Below are positions 34,728-44,306 of a DNA stretch of 64,000 nt, one piece after another. The position numbers and the translations under genes were made by a program. Below the pieces are notes generated by a model. It saw nothing but the letters and a program-made list of their open reading frames with translations. It was not told where the DNA came from and ran no database searches. Origin of the DNA: Noviherbaspirillum humi. GTDB lineage: Bacteria > Pseudomonadota > Gammaproteobacteria > Burkholderiales > Burkholderiaceae_D. The number at the start of each line of letters is the position of its first letter. The first letter of the stretch is position 1. Location of the stretch: assembly GCF_900188095.1 (NCBI RefSeq), contig NZ_FZOT01000004.1, forward strand, positions 248,001-312,000. The letters are read 5' to 3'.

Positions 34728-35711
34728 ATGATCCTGTTCTCCGTCATCCTCGCCATCGTCATCGCCGCTGCCCTCACGCTGCTCGGGCTGGCCCTCTTCG
34801 CTTCCATGATCGAAAAGAAGATCAACCAGGGCTTTCCGCCGCACGGCCGCTTCATCGACATCGACGGTACCTGCATCCACTACGTCGACGAAGGCGCCGG
34901 CCAGCCCATCGTCATGGTGCATGGCTTGAACGGGCAATCGCGCAATTTCTCCCATTCGCTCGCCGGCCGGCTCACCGGCGAGTACCGGGTGATCCTGATC
35001 GACCGCCCCGGTTCCGGCCATTCCTCGCCGCTGGCCAGCGGATCGGCCCGCATCAAGCACCAGGGCGATCTGGTGGCCGGCGTGATCCGGGCTCTCCAGC
35101 TCGAACGTCCGCTGCTGGTGGGCCACTCGCTCGGCGGCGCAATTTCGCTGTCGGTGGCGCTGGATCACCCGGACAGCATCGCCGCGCTGGCGCTGGTGGC
35201 GCCGCTCACCCACTTCCAGGAGGATGTGCCGACACCGTTCCGCGCACTGGCGATACGCTCGCCGGGCATGCGCGCGCTGTTCAGCCGCACCCTGCTGCTG
35301 CCGCTGGCCATCCTCAAGCGCAAGGAGACCATGGACGTGGTATTCGGCCCGGAGGAAGCGCCTATCGACTTCCCCACCGCGGGCGGCGGCCTGATGAGCC
35401 TGCGCCCGGCCGCCTACCTCGCCGCGGCGGCCGACATGCAGGCGATCGAGCACGACCTGCCGGGAATGATGCAGCGCTATCCGGAACTCTCCCTGCCGGT
35501 CGGCATCCTGTACGGCACCGGCGACCGCATCCTCGACTGGCGCCGCCACGGCGAAGCGATGCGGGACAAGGTGAAGCAGCTGAACCTGAAGACCGTCGAA
35601 GGCGGCCACATGCTGCCGGTGACCAATCCGGACGCCACCGCCGAATTCATCCGGGCCATGGCGGCGGAAGCCGAGAAGGCGCGGCGCGAAACGGTGGCGC
35701 GCGCCTCGTAG
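34728..35711 (+). CDS. Membrane-anchored alpha/beta serine hydrolase paired with the monooxygenase
   Basis: A 327-residue hydrolase. Residues 3-25 form a membrane anchor; the domain follows with HGLNGQSRNF (oxyanion), nucleophile elbow GHSLGG with Ser134, a cap region, and a late GTGDRI...EGGHMLP with the catalytic Asp and His. Start ATG 34728 is two bases after the monooxygenase stop, so translation is coupled. Baeyer-Villiger enzyme plus esterase is a recurring pair for ketone breakdown; the assignment of the pair is inference. Confidence 0.87.
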   Translation: MILFSVILAIVIAAALTLLGLALFASMIEKKINQGFPPHGRFIDIDGTCIHYVDEGAGQPIVMVHGLNGQSRNFSHSLAGRLTGEYRVILIDRPGSGHSSPLASGSARIKHQGDLVAGVIRALQLERPLLVGHSLGGAISLSVALDHPDSIAALALVAPLTHFQEDVPTPFRALAIRSPGMRALFSRTLLLPLAILKRKETMDVVFGPEEAPIDFPTAGGGLMSLRPAAYLAAAADMQAIEHDLPGMMQRYPELSLPVGILYGTGDRILDWRRHGEAMRDKVKQLNLKTVEGGHMLPVTNPDATAEFIRAMAAEAEKARRETVARAS

Positions 35712-35926
35712 CGCCGCACGCTCGCGGCTCCCCGGTGCCGCATCCAACGCGATGCCCTTGAACGGCGACATCGCCCGCCTGCCCTGGCGCGCTCGCTGCA
35801 CCGGCACGTGATCCGGCAAGTTTTCGGCGCATGGCGGGAAATCTTCCCTGGCGGATCCTGATTCATCGGGTTGCATGTTTGCCGCCCTCTCCGTAATATG
35901 GGCCGCGCCTCGCCCATGTCTTTCCT

Positions 35927-37084
35927 ATGATCCAGCCAAACGAGAACAGGAATCGGTCCGCATCGATTCGCTCCACCCTGATTGCCGCGACGATGCTGTG
36001 CGCGGCGTCCGCCGCATGCGCCGCTGACTATCCGACGATTCCGCTCACCCCGGCGCAGGAAACCAATATCGGCGTGCGCGTCGAGAAGATCACCGCCGCC
36101 GCGGCCGGAACGGGCGCGGTATTGCGCCTGCCGGGCAGCGCGGTCTTCCCCACCCGGGCGATACAGTTGCTGAGCGCGCCCGCCGCCGGCGTGGTCGAAT
36201 CCATCCAGGCGGAGCCGATGGAAGCGGTGGCTGCCGGCGCGGCGCTGGTCACGCTGCGCAGCCCGCAGCTGCTGCAGTGGCAGCGGGAGTACCTGCAGGC
36301 GGCGCTGCAAGCCCGGCTCGCCGGCGAAAAGCTGCGCCGCGACCAGGAACTGTTCAGGGAAGGCATCGTCGCCGAGAGCCGGCTGCAGGAAAGCCGTTCC
36401 AGTTTTCTCCAGCTCGAAGCGGCGCAGAACGAGCTGCGCCAGTCGCTGCGACTGGCCGGCATGAGCGACAAGGGCATCGCAGCCCTCGCCGACAGCCGCA
36501 ACCTGTCCTCTACCCTCACCATCTCCGCCCCGCGCAAGGGCGTAGTGATCGAGCAGATGACGGCGATCGGGCAGCGCGTCGACGCCGGCGCGCCGCTGGC
36601 CAAGGTGGCGCAGGATTCCCAGCTCTGGCTCGAACTGCATGCCACCCGCCAGCAGGCGGCCCTGCTGCGCGAAGGCGATGCGGTTGAAGTCGAAGGCTGC
36701 GCCAGGCCCGGGAAAATCAGCGCCATCAGCCCGCAGCTGCAAGCCAGCAGCCAGACCTTGACGGTGCGGGTGCCGCTGCCCTCGGCCAGCGACTGCGTGC
36801 GCCCGAACCAGCATGTCGAAGGCGTGGTGCGCACCCGCGCCGCGCCGGAAGGCGCGCTGCGGGTCAGCGGCGCCGCCATCGCCGGCAGCGGCGAGCGCAA
36901 TGTCGTCTTCCTGCGGCAGAAGGGCGGATTCAAGCCGGTCGAAGTCGAGGTCGTCGGGCGCGACGCCGGCTCGGCATCGGTGCGCGGCGCCCTGCGTGCG
37001 GGCGATGAAGTCGCCACCGGCGGCCTCGCGGCGCTGAAAGGAATGTGGCTCGGCCTCGGCAGCCCGGCCGGCGAAGGCAAATGA
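35927..37084 (+). CDS. RND efflux periplasmic adaptor (membrane-fusion) protein
   Basis: A 385-residue adaptor of a tripartite efflux pump. A signal peptide precedes the CAAD cleavage region. Then follow the lipoyl halves (LLSAPAAGVVESIQAEPMEA and LTISAPRKGVVIEQMTAIGQ) flanking a helical hairpin (QREYLQAALQARLAGEKLRR) and a beta-barrel domain. The 36-70 residue segment has the heavy-metal adaptor layout but I see no Met/His-rich metal-binding N-terminus. Its stop overlaps the ATG of the RND gene. Ribosome site weak. Confidence 0.88.
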   Translation: MIQPNENRNRSASIRSTLIAATMLCAASAACAADYPTIPLTPAQETNIGVRVEKITAAAAGTGAVLRLPGSAVFPTRAIQLLSAPAAGVVESIQAEPMEAVAAGAALVTLRSPQLLQWQREYLQAALQARLAGEKLRRDQELFREGIVAESRLQESRSSFLQLEAAQNELRQSLRLAGMSDKGIAALADSRNLSSTLTISAPRKGVVIEQMTAIGQRVDAGAPLAKVAQDSQLWLELHATRQQAALLREGDAVEVEGCARPGKISAISPQLQASSQTLTVRVPLPSASDCVRPNQHVEGVVRTRAAPEGALRVSGAAIAGSGERNVVFLRQKGGFKPVEVEVVGRDAGSASVRGALRAGDEVATGGLAALKGMWLGLGSPAGEGK

Positions 37085-40000
37085 TGCTGTCGCGCCTGAT
37101 CGCCTTCGCGCTGTCGCAGCGCCTGCTGGTCCTGGTGCTAGCGATTCTGCTCACCGGCGCCGGCGCGCTCGCTTTCACCGCCCTGCCGATCGACGCCTTT
37201 CCGGACGTCTCCTCGACCCAGGTGAAGATCATCCTCAAGGCGCCCGGCATGACGCCGGAGGAAGTGGAGAACCGCATCACCGCGCCGATCGAACAGGAAC
37301 TGCTCGGCATTCCCGGCCAATCGGTGCTGCGCTCGCAATCCAAGTACGCCATCGCCGACATCACTCTCGATTTCCATGAAGGCACCGACATCTACTGGGC
37401 GCGGCAGCAAGCCGCCGAACGCCTCGGCAACGTGCTCAAGGACCTGCCGCCCGGCGTTTCCGGCGGCCTGGCGCCGATCACCACGCCGCTCGGCGAGATG
37501 TTCATGTTCACCATCGAGGGCGAATTGTCGCTGGCCGAAAAGCGCACCCTGCTCGACTGGGTGATCCGGCCGCAGCTGCGCAGCATCCCCGGCGTGGCCG
37601 ACGTCAATGCCCTCGGCGGCTTGGTCCGCGCCTTCGAGGTGGTGCCCGATCCGGCGGCGCTGGCGGCGCGCCAGGTGTCGCTGGCCCAGCTGCAGGCGGC
37701 GCTGGAAGCCAACAACCGCAACGACGGCGCCGGCCGGCTGGCCGACAACGAAGAGTCCCTGCTGGTGCGCAGCAGCGGCAACGTGCGAACCGTGCAGGAC
37801 GTGGGCGCGATCGCCGTCATCCGGCGCGATGGCGTCACCGTCCGCGTCGGCGATGTGGCGGACGTGCGCATCGGCAGCCTGACGCGCTACGGCGTGGTGA
37901 CCAAGGACGGCCGGGAGGAAGCGGTCCAGGGCCTGGTGCTCGGGCTGCGCGGCGCCAATGCGCGCGACGTGGTGAGCCAGGTCCGGGCCAGGCTCGCCGA
38001 CGTCGAGAAAGCCTTGCCGAAGGGCGTCACCGTCAAGCCCTTCTACGACCGCGGCAACCTGGTGGACCGCGCCGTCAATACCGTATCGAAGGCGCTGCTG
38101 GAAGCGATCGTGCTGGTGCTGTTGCTGCTGTTCGCCTTTCTCGGCAACCTGCGCGCCGCCCTGGTGGTGGCGCTGATCCTGCCGCTGTCGGCGCTCTCCA
38201 CCTTCCTGCTGATGCGCTGGTTCGGCCTGAGCGCCAACCTGATGTCGCTCGGCGGGCTGGCGATCGCCATCGGCATGCTGGTCGATGCCGCGGTGGTCGT
38301 GGTCGAGAACATCGAAGCGCACCATGCCCATCCGCACGCCGCCGCGCCGCGACCCCATTTGCAGGTCATTTACCGCGCGGTGCAGGAGGTGGCGGTGCCG
38401 GTGGTCTCCGGCATGGTCATCATCATCATCGTGTTCCTGCCGCTGGTGACGCTGCAGGGCCTGGAAGGCAAGCTGTTCACGCCGGTGGCGCTGACCATCG
38501 TGTTTGCCCTGGCCAGTTCCCTGGTGCTGTCGCTGACGGTGATCCCGGTGCTCGCCTCCTTCCTGCTCAAGCGAAATCCGCACGACTCGCCCTGGCTGGC
38601 GCGAAAGCTCGAAGCGCTGTATGGCCGGGTGCTGGACTGGACGCAGCAGCGCCAGAAGGCGGTGCTCGTCGCGGGCGGCCTGGCGCTGGCGGCGGCGCTG
38701 GCGCTGTATCCGCTGATCGGCAAATCCTTCATGCCGAGCCTGGACGAAGGGGACATCATCATGCAGGTGGAGAAGGTGCCCTCCATCAACCTCGCCCGCA
38801 GCGCCGCCATCGATCAGGCGCTGCAGGCGCGCATCTTGGCCACCGTGCCGGAGGTCGAGAGCATCGTCGCCCGCGCCGGTTCCGATGAACTCGGTCTCGA
38901 TCCGATGGGCTTGAACGAGACCGACACCTTCCTGGTGCTGAAGCCGCGCGCGCAATGGCGCGACGATGACAAAGAGAAGCTGATCGACCGTCTTCGGGAG
39001 GTGGCAGCCGAATTTCCCGGCATGAACCTGAGCTTCACCCAGCCGATCGAGATGCGCACTTCCGAAATGCTCTCCGGCGTGCGCGGCGACCTGGCGATCA
39101 AGATCTACGGCACCGACCTCGACCAGCTGGATGCGCTGGCAGCGAAGATCGTGCGCATCCTGGAGTCGCTGCCGGGCAGCGAGGACGTGCTGACGGTGAA
39201 GAATGAAGGCGTGCAATACCTGCAGGTGGAAATCGACCGCGCCGCCGCCGGCCGCCATGGCCTGACGGTGGAAGACGTGCAGGCCGACCTGCGGGTGATG
39301 GTGGAAGGCCGGGTGGTCGGCACCGTCATCGAGCAGGGCCGGCGCCTGCCGCTGACGATACGCGGCGGCGAGGACCTGCGCATGTCGCCGGAGCTGTTCC
39401 GCAGCTTGCGCATCCCCCGTGCCGACGGCGATGCCATCCCGCTGGAAAACCTGGCGCGGCTGCAGCGGGTCGACGGCCCGGTGAAGATCGAGCGCGAGAA
39501 TTCCTCCCGCATGGTGGTGGTGCGCGCCAATGTGCGCGGGCGCGACCTGGTCGGTTTCGTGCGCGAGGCTCAGCAGCGGGTCGCGCAGGAAGTGCCGCTG
39601 CCGTCCGGCTACCGCATCGGCTGGGCCGGCCAGTTCGAGAACCAGCAGCGGGCCGCGGCGAGGCTGGCCGTGGTGGTGCCGGTGGCGCTGGCGCTGATCT
39701 TTCTTCTGCTGTTCGCCACCTTCGGATCCCTGCGCCAGGCCCTGCTGGTATTCGCCAACATTCCGTTCGCCCTGATCGGCGGCATCGTCGCCCTGGCCGC
39801 CGCCGGCGAGTATCTGTCGGTGCCGGCCTCGGTCGGCTTCATCGCGCTGATGGGCGTGGCAGTGCTGAACGGCCTGGTGATGATCAATTACTTCAACCAG
39901 CTGCTGGCGCGCGGCGTGCCCGGCGCGCAGGTGGTGCGCAACGGCGCGTTGCGGCGGCTGCGTCCGGTGCTGATGACCGCCGGCATCGCCGGCTTCGGCC

Positions 40001-40170
40001 TGGTGCCGCTGCTGCTGGCGACCGGCCCGGGTTCCGAGATTCAGCGCCCGCTGGCTATCGTGGTGATCGGCGGCCTGGTCAGCTCCACCCTGCTGACGCT
40101 GGTGCTGCTGCCCATCCTGTTTCAGAAATTCGGCATGCCGCAAGCCGGCGCGCCTGCGAGGACCTCATGA
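37081..40170 (+). CDS. Heavy-metal-type RND efflux transporter (CusA/CzcA family)
   Basis: A 1029-residue inner-membrane pump with 12 spans and two large periplasmic loops. N-terminal FALSQRLLVLVLAILLTGAG, the YKDAFPDVS-like IDAFPDVSSTQVKI, and the helix-4 segment GMLVDAAVVVVEN near residue 400 define the HME-RND family. In that helix the first of the two Asp residues seen in CzcA is not Asp here (AIGMLVDAA), as in CusA, so a CusA-like coupling is possible; I do not see the CusA methionine pair. Metal specificity is therefore open. ATG 37081 overlaps the adaptor stop (ATGA), and a second ATG follows at once. Confidence 0.9.
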   Translation: MMLSRLIAFALSQRLLVLVLAILLTGAGALAFTALPIDAFPDVSSTQVKIILKAPGMTPEEVENRITAPIEQELLGIPGQSVLRSQSKYAIADITLDFHEGTDIYWARQQAAERLGNVLKDLPPGVSGGLAPITTPLGEMFMFTIEGELSLAEKRTLLDWVIRPQLRSIPGVADVNALGGLVRAFEVVPDPAALAARQVSLAQLQAALEANNRNDGAGRLADNEESLLVRSSGNVRTVQDVGAIAVIRRDGVTVRVGDVADVRIGSLTRYGVVTKDGREEAVQGLVLGLRGANARDVVSQVRARLADVEKALPKGVTVKPFYDRGNLVDRAVNTVSKALLEAIVLVLLLLFAFLGNLRAALVVALILPLSALSTFLLMRWFGLSANLMSLGGLAIAIGMLVDAAVVVVENIEAHHAHPHAAAPRPHLQVIYRAVQEVAVPVVSGMVIIIIVFLPLVTLQGLEGKLFTPVALTIVFALASSLVLSLTVIPVLASFLLKRNPHDSPWLARKLEALYGRVLDWTQQRQKAVLVAGGLALAAALALYPLIGKSFMPSLDEGDIIMQVEKVPSINLARSAAIDQALQARILATVPEVESIVARAGSDELGLDPMGLNETDTFLVLKPRAQWRDDDKEKLIDRLREVAAEFPGMNLSFTQPIEMRTSEMLSGVRGDLAIKIYGTDLDQLDALAAKIVRILESLPGSEDVLTVKNEGVQYLQVEIDRAAAGRHGLTVEDVQADLRVMVEGRVVGTVIEQGRRLPLTIRGGEDLRMSPELFRSLRIPRADGDAIPLENLARLQRVDGPVKIERENSSRMVVVRANVRGRDLVGFVREAQQRVAQEVPLPSGYRIGWAGQFENQQRAAARLAVVVPVALALIFLLLFATFGSLRQALLVFANIPFALIGGIVALAAAGEYLSVPASVGFIALMGVAVLNGLVMINYFNQLLARGVPGAQVVRNGALRRLRPVLMTAGIAGFGLVPLLLATGPGSEIQRPLAIVVIGGLVSSTLLTLVLLPILFQKFGMPQAGAPARTS

Positions 40171-40484
40171 CGCCTACCGCCCCCGATTGCCTGCTGACCC
40201 TCGCCATCCCGGCACGCCTTGAAGAGGCGGTGCTCGATCATCTGCAGGCGCATCCCGAGTGGGTGGACGGTTTCAGCGTGACTACCGCCGAAGGCTACGG
40301 AAGCGCCATCATGCTCGAAGCCGCGCTGGAAAAGGTGCGCGGCCGCGCCGCCCGCCGACAGATCGTCTTGCCGCTGCGGCAGGACCAGGCCCACGCGCTG
40401 CTGGCCAGCCTGCGCGAGGCATTCCGCAATCCGCAGATGTCCTACTGGATGACGCCGCTGGTCGCCTGCGGTAGCTTTGCATGA
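40167..40484 (+). CDS. DUF3240 family protein of RND efflux operon
   Basis: A 105-residue soluble protein of the small family that accompanies metal RND pumps (DUF3240, ferredoxin-like fold). Pattern: LLTLAIPARLEEAVLDHLQA, then VDGFSVTTAEGYG and a C-terminal WMTPLVACG. ATG 40167 overlaps the pump's stop (ATGA), and its own stop overlaps the next ATG, so all four genes are translationally coupled. Possibly a PII-like regulator of the pump; function not established. Confidence 0.8.
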   Translation: MTPTAPDCLLTLAIPARLEEAVLDHLQAHPEWVDGFSVTTAEGYGSAIMLEAALEKVRGRAARRQIVLPLRQDQAHALLASLREAFRNPQMSYWMTPLVACGSFA

Positions 40485-41752
40485 AGCGCATGACGGTCAG
40501 GCGCGGTTGCGCAGCGCTGGCGTTGCTGCTGGGCGCGGCGGCGCGGGCGCAGGACGATTATCCCGCCCTGCTGCCGCCGGAACCCGCCGTGCGCGCCGCA
40601 CTGGATCGGACGCCGGAAGTGCGCGCCGCCCGCGCCCGCATCGACTTCGACAGCGCCGAATCGCGGCGCCTGCGCACCGGCGCGCATGAATGGGTGGCGC
40701 GCGCCACCGTGCAGCGCCGCACCGAGGCGGATGGCTTGCGCTACCGCGAACAGGGCGTGGCGCTGGAGCGTCCGGTGCGCTGGTTCGGCAAGGCCGGCAA
40801 GGATGGCGCGCTGGCCGACCAGCAGCTGCAGGTGGCGCAGTTCGCCTATGCCGATGCCTGGCATGAAGCCGGCCGCGCCTTTCTGCGCTTGTGGTTCGAC
40901 GCCATTCGCGAAGCGCGCGCCGCGGCCTTGCTCCAGGAGCAGGTGAAGCTGCTCGAGCAGCAGGCCGGCATCGCCGCCAAGCGGGTCAAGGCAGGCGATG
41001 CCCCGCGCATGGACATGATGCTGGCGGAGACCGAACGCGACCGCCTGCTCGCCGTTCAGCAGCAGGCGATGCAGCGCGCCGAGCGCACCAGGCTGGAGCT
41101 GGACAGCCGCTATCCCGGATTGCCCTTGGCCATGCCGGCACAGGTGCCGGCGCCAAATGCCGACGCGACCGGCATCGAGCAATGGGTGCAGCGCATCGTC
41201 TCGGAAAACCACGAGATCGAACTGGCCGATGCCCAGGCCGCATTCGCCAGACTGGCGGCGCAGCGCCGCAGCCTGGAGCGAACGCCGGACCCGACCGTTG
41301 GCGTGCACATGATGCAGGAGCGCGACCGCCAGGAAAAGATCGTCGGCGTCACCGTTTCCATTCCCCTCCCCGGCGCCGTCCGCGCCGCCCAGGCCGACGC
41401 CAGCGCAGCCGAAGCGGCGGTGGTGGCTGAAAAAGCCCAAGGCGTACGCTTCCGCGTGCAGCGCGAGGCTGCCGCAGCGGCCATGAGCGCCCGCGCCGCC
41501 TACGACAACTGGGCAAGCCTCGCGCGGCTGGCGCAGCGCTCGCGGGACACTGCCGCGCTGCTGTCGAAAGCGTATTCGCTGGGCGAGGTAACGATAGGCG
41601 AAGCGCTGCTGGCGCGGCGCCAGTCCCTGGAGGCGGAAGCCAGCGCCGAAGCCGCCCAGGTGGAGGCCTTGCAGGCCCGGGCGGCGCTGATGCTGGATGC
41701 GCATCTGTTCTGGGAGGCGCAGGAGGATGCGCCGACCCAGTCAAGACCATGA
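40481..41752 (+). CDS. TolC family outer-membrane efflux channel
   Basis: A 423-residue outer-membrane factor with a signal peptide (MKRMTVRRGCAALALLLGAA, cleaved after ARA) and two long alpha-helical repeats (for example EARAAALLQEQVKLLEQQAG and the matching AEASAEAAQVEALQARAALM). It completes the adaptor-pump-channel complex. Its ATG overlaps the DUF3240 stop. The order adaptor, pump, DUF3240, channel differs from the usual CBA order, in which the channel gene comes first. Confidence 0.88.
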   Translation: MKRMTVRRGCAALALLLGAAARAQDDYPALLPPEPAVRAALDRTPEVRAARARIDFDSAESRRLRTGAHEWVARATVQRRTEADGLRYREQGVALERPVRWFGKAGKDGALADQQLQVAQFAYADAWHEAGRAFLRLWFDAIREARAAALLQEQVKLLEQQAGIAAKRVKAGDAPRMDMMLAETERDRLLAVQQQAMQRAERTRLELDSRYPGLPLAMPAQVPAPNADATGIEQWVQRIVSENHEIELADAQAAFARLAAQRRSLERTPDPTVGVHMMQERDRQEKIVGVTVSIPLPGAVRAAQADASAAEAAVVAEKAQGVRFRVQREAAAAAMSARAAYDNWASLARLAQRSRDTAALLSKAYSLGEVTIGEALLARRQSLEAEASAEAAQVEALQARAALMLDAHLFWEAQEDAPTQSRP

Positions 41753-41963
41753 TCGAAGGGAGCCGGTGTTTGGTCATCGCATGGCGGCATACCTGCGAAG
41801 CTGGTACAAGACACGACACGGCGCGGCGAACCTGCCAGCTTACGAGCCGGCAGGAAGAAGGCCGCATCCGTTTTAGGTCTCCGGTGCAAGCACCGTCATC
41901 GCTCGCGTGGCAGCGGAATAAGCGCTGGGCGACTGCACACTTGGCACCCTGAAAAATTTTCGA

Positions 41964-42662
41964 TCATCTCACTGCCCGTGCATGGACAGCATCGCCGCCG
42001 CATCGGGCAAGCAAGCCAGCGATAATCGACAGTACTTCCGGATGGTGCACGAGCCCCATGTGACTGACATCATCGACTGCGATGGCGTGATGGTTGTGCA
42101 ATGCCGATGGAACACAACCCTGCCATGCCACCAATCCATCCGACTTGGAATAGATCGAGAAGGCAGGGACGGCGGCGACCGCATCATCATCGATTCCGTG
42201 ATGGCTCGCTGGCGCGGCACCGGCGTGACGCAGCTCGGCATAAGGTGTGCCGAGCGTGATTATCTGGCGTATGTAGGCGGGATAGCGCTGCAGAAGTGCC
42301 CGGGCATACAGGCCTCCCAGGCTCCAGCCGACGAGCGTCACCGTTCGCCCGTCCCGTTCCGCCAGCCGCCGCAATTGCGTCGCCAGCTGCGTGATCCAGG
42401 CCTCCAGGTCGCCCCCCGGAAGCTGGTTGACGCCGTGCTCCCAATCATGAACCTCGTAGTCAAGTTGCTGCAGACGTGAGCGCAGCACTGCGGTGGCGCT
42501 CCCGGAGGCGCCAAGACCGGGAAAAACGATTACTGAATGTCCATCCCCTTTTGGCAGGAGCTCGAGCGAAAGCGCATTCCCTGCGAAAAAGTCGATCATT
42601 GAGCGCACTGGCTCGAAAGCGAACAGCATCGCTGAAGACGGCGGAATATTGGTGATATGCAT
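41964..42662 (-). CDS. Alpha/beta serine hydrolase, lipase/PHA-type
   Basis: A 232-residue hydrolase beginning MHITNIPPSSAMLFAFEPVR. FPGLGASGSATAVLRSRL is the oxyanion region, GWSLGGLYARALLQ the nucleophile elbow, followed by TLGTPYAE and a late SHMGLVHHPEV with the catalytic His. The fold resembles triacylglycerol lipases. GGAG is four bases before ATG 42662; longer in-frame starts were rejected. The neighbouring divergent phasin gene suggests a link to polyhydroxyalkanoate (inference). DNA becomes AT-richer here. Confidence 0.75.
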   Translation of the reverse strand: MHITNIPPSSAMLFAFEPVRSMIDFFAGNALSLELLPKGDGHSVIVFPGLGASGSATAVLRSRLQQLDYEVHDWEHGVNQLPGGDLEAWITQLATQLRRLAERDGRTVTLVGWSLGGLYARALLQRYPAYIRQIITLGTPYAELRHAGAAPASHHGIDDDAVAAVPAFSIYSKSDGLVAWQGCVPSALHNHHAIAVDDVSHMGLVHHPEVLSIIAGLLARCGGDAVHARAVR

Positions 42663-42890
42663 AATGCTCCATGGAAGCTCGAATGAGCATTGAGTTCGGA
42701 TGCCTATTATGCTGCGTCGCGGAAGAATTACGCGATATATATTTGCTGAACTATTTAAATCACCAATGAAACTCTTGGTTTGCTGCATTGCAAAAATATA
42801 TATTGAACGTTCCGCTAACTGGCTTCTCTGACCTTACGTTGGCCCCTTGTACAGATAACCGCCTGTATAAAAATTTTATTAGGAATTTTA

Positions 42891-43394
42891 ATGAATAACT
42901 TCTTTCAATCGTTCTCCTCCCCCGCAGTGAATGCGCAGATCGAAGCGCAATTTGCGTTCTATGCCGACGTGTCGAAGAAAATGTTCGAAAGCATGCAAAA
43001 GCTGAACGAGCTCAACATACAGGTCGGGCAAACCTTGATGGAAGAAACGCTGTCCAGCACCCGGCAGGTGATGCAGGCTGAGGATCGTATCGAGGCCTTG
43101 TCGATTGCTGCCGGCCAGGCACAGCCAACCGCAGAAAAAGTCCGTGCCTACAACCAGCACGTGCAAGCCATCCTCGCTGAAGCGCAGGTCGGCATAGCGA
43201 AGACTGCCGAAACGCATACGCCGAACGCCACCCGCACGGCTGAGGCAGTCGTCAGGGAAGTGGCGCAAAAAGCCTCCGACCAGACGGCGAAGGTGACACA
43301 GCGGCAGAAGGAAGCACTGGATAAGCTGACCACGCCGATTCGCGGGACTGGCGAACGCAATCAGTCACCTAACGGCAGCACTCGCGCGCAATAA
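42891..43394 (+). CDS. Phasin family protein
   Basis: A 167-residue helical amphipathic protein of the phasin family that coats polyhydroxyalkanoate granules. The core NAQIEAQFAFYADVSKKMFE plus SMQKLNELNIQVGQTLMEET is typical; the C-terminus is a long hydrophilic helix rich in Ala, Thr, Gln and Lys. TAGGAAT lies directly upstream of ATG 42891. An intrinsic terminator follows 27 bases after the stop. Confidence 0.88.
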   Translation: MNNFFQSFSSPAVNAQIEAQFAFYADVSKKMFESMQKLNELNIQVGQTLMEETLSSTRQVMQAEDRIEALSIAAGQAQPTAEKVRAYNQHVQAILAEAQVGIAKTAETHTPNATRTAEAVVREVAQKASDQTAKVTQRQKEALDKLTTPIRGTGERNQSPNGSTRAQ

Positions 43395-43421
43395 TCTTCC
43401 TGGAGCGCATGCATGCAAAAG

Positions 43422-43445
43422 CCGCGGCATCTGCTGCGGTTTTTT
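43422..43445 (+). terminator. Intrinsic terminator of the phasin gene
   Basis: Stem CCGCGGC (43422-43428) pairs with GCTGCGG (43433-43439), including one G-U pair, around a four-base loop, followed by T's at 43440-43445. It is 27 bases beyond the phasin stop. Confidence 0.8.
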
Positions 43446-43811
43446 ATTGTGCGCGCCAAGCTTGCAACTCTTCGCGAGCAGTCGGCGGTATCCAGCGGCA
43501 TAACCGCAAAGTCGGCTTTCCCGAACATGACGAATGCCTCAATCCTGGCAAGCGAATCGTGCAGCGCGGATGCAAGGCGATGAAATCGCGCCGATAGCAA
43601 GGAGTGCGATGCGCGTCTTGGACCGCAGGAAAATAATCGTCCACATCCCGCATCTCGCCTCGCCGGCCGCTTCCAAAAATATAAATATAAATAAAGCTTG
43701 CCTTCCGGTGTCTTTAGGCCCACTCTTAATGAGTCCGATGCCGCTAACCGCCCGTCTCCGCATCGGTAAATTACGACCTTCCAGACGGTCGGTTCCGCGC
43801 AAGGAACCGCC
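43446..43811. other. Gene-free spacer after the phasin terminator
   Basis: About 365 bases with mixed GC and a short AT-rich patch at 43670-43700. No frame has both a ribosome site and a recognisable product. The promoter for the 43812 gene should lie near the 3' end. Confidence 0.4.
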
Positions 43812-44087
43812 ATGACCATACCTACCCTTGAGTACCGGGGCTTCCTCCTAAGTGCCTATTCGCAGAAGCTCTACCCGACGCACAACGATCCGTATGCGAG
43901 CGGTCCAAGGCGGTTTTCCGCCGTAGTGCGGATCGACAGCAGCCGCATGGATGAACTCGCTGCTCAGCGCTATCAGTTGAGCTCGACGGCCAGCTTTCCG
44001 GACAACAGCGACAAGGCGATCGATCTCGCGATGGAGTATGGGAGAGATATCATCGATGGCCGGGTTCAGGCGCTCCCGCTCAACTAA
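43812..44087 (+). CDS. Hypothetical protein
   Basis: A 91-residue protein with a beta-rich N-terminus (YRGFLLSAYSQKLYPTHN) and a helical C-terminus (KAIDLAMEYGRDIIDGR). AAGGAA lies upstream of ATG 43812. No family recognised; it has the look of the small stress-associated orphans common in this order. Confidence 0.6.
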   Translation: MTIPTLEYRGFLLSAYSQKLYPTHNDPYASGPRRFSAVVRIDSSRMDELAAQRYQLSSTASFPDNSDKAIDLAMEYGRDIIDGRVQALPLN

Positions 44088-44306
44088 TGCGCGTTCAGTT
44101 TTCCGGCCGCGACATCCTGGCTTGATACAGAGCTTCCTCTAACGAAGAAGGAATCTGCATTTCAGGTTCGCAGGCGAGACGCGAGCTGGAGCGTACGCAG
44201 CAGCGCATGCGACGCCCTGCCGGGCGCGCATCTGCACCAGCCGCCGGCATTTGCCGAACCGCTTCAAACTCGCCAGTAATGGTGTTTACAACCAAGAAAG
44301 CACATC

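Noticed and set aside
37138-40143. 1001-codon open frame antisense to the RND pump
   Set aside because: Shadow of a GC-rich coding strand: His/Gln/Arg-rich product, no domain, no ribosome site. The opposite strand is clearly the pump.
44095-44295. 66-codon minus-strand frame ending in ALYQARMSRPEN
   Set aside because: Starts at TTG without a ribosome site and no recognisable product; too weak to list as a gene.
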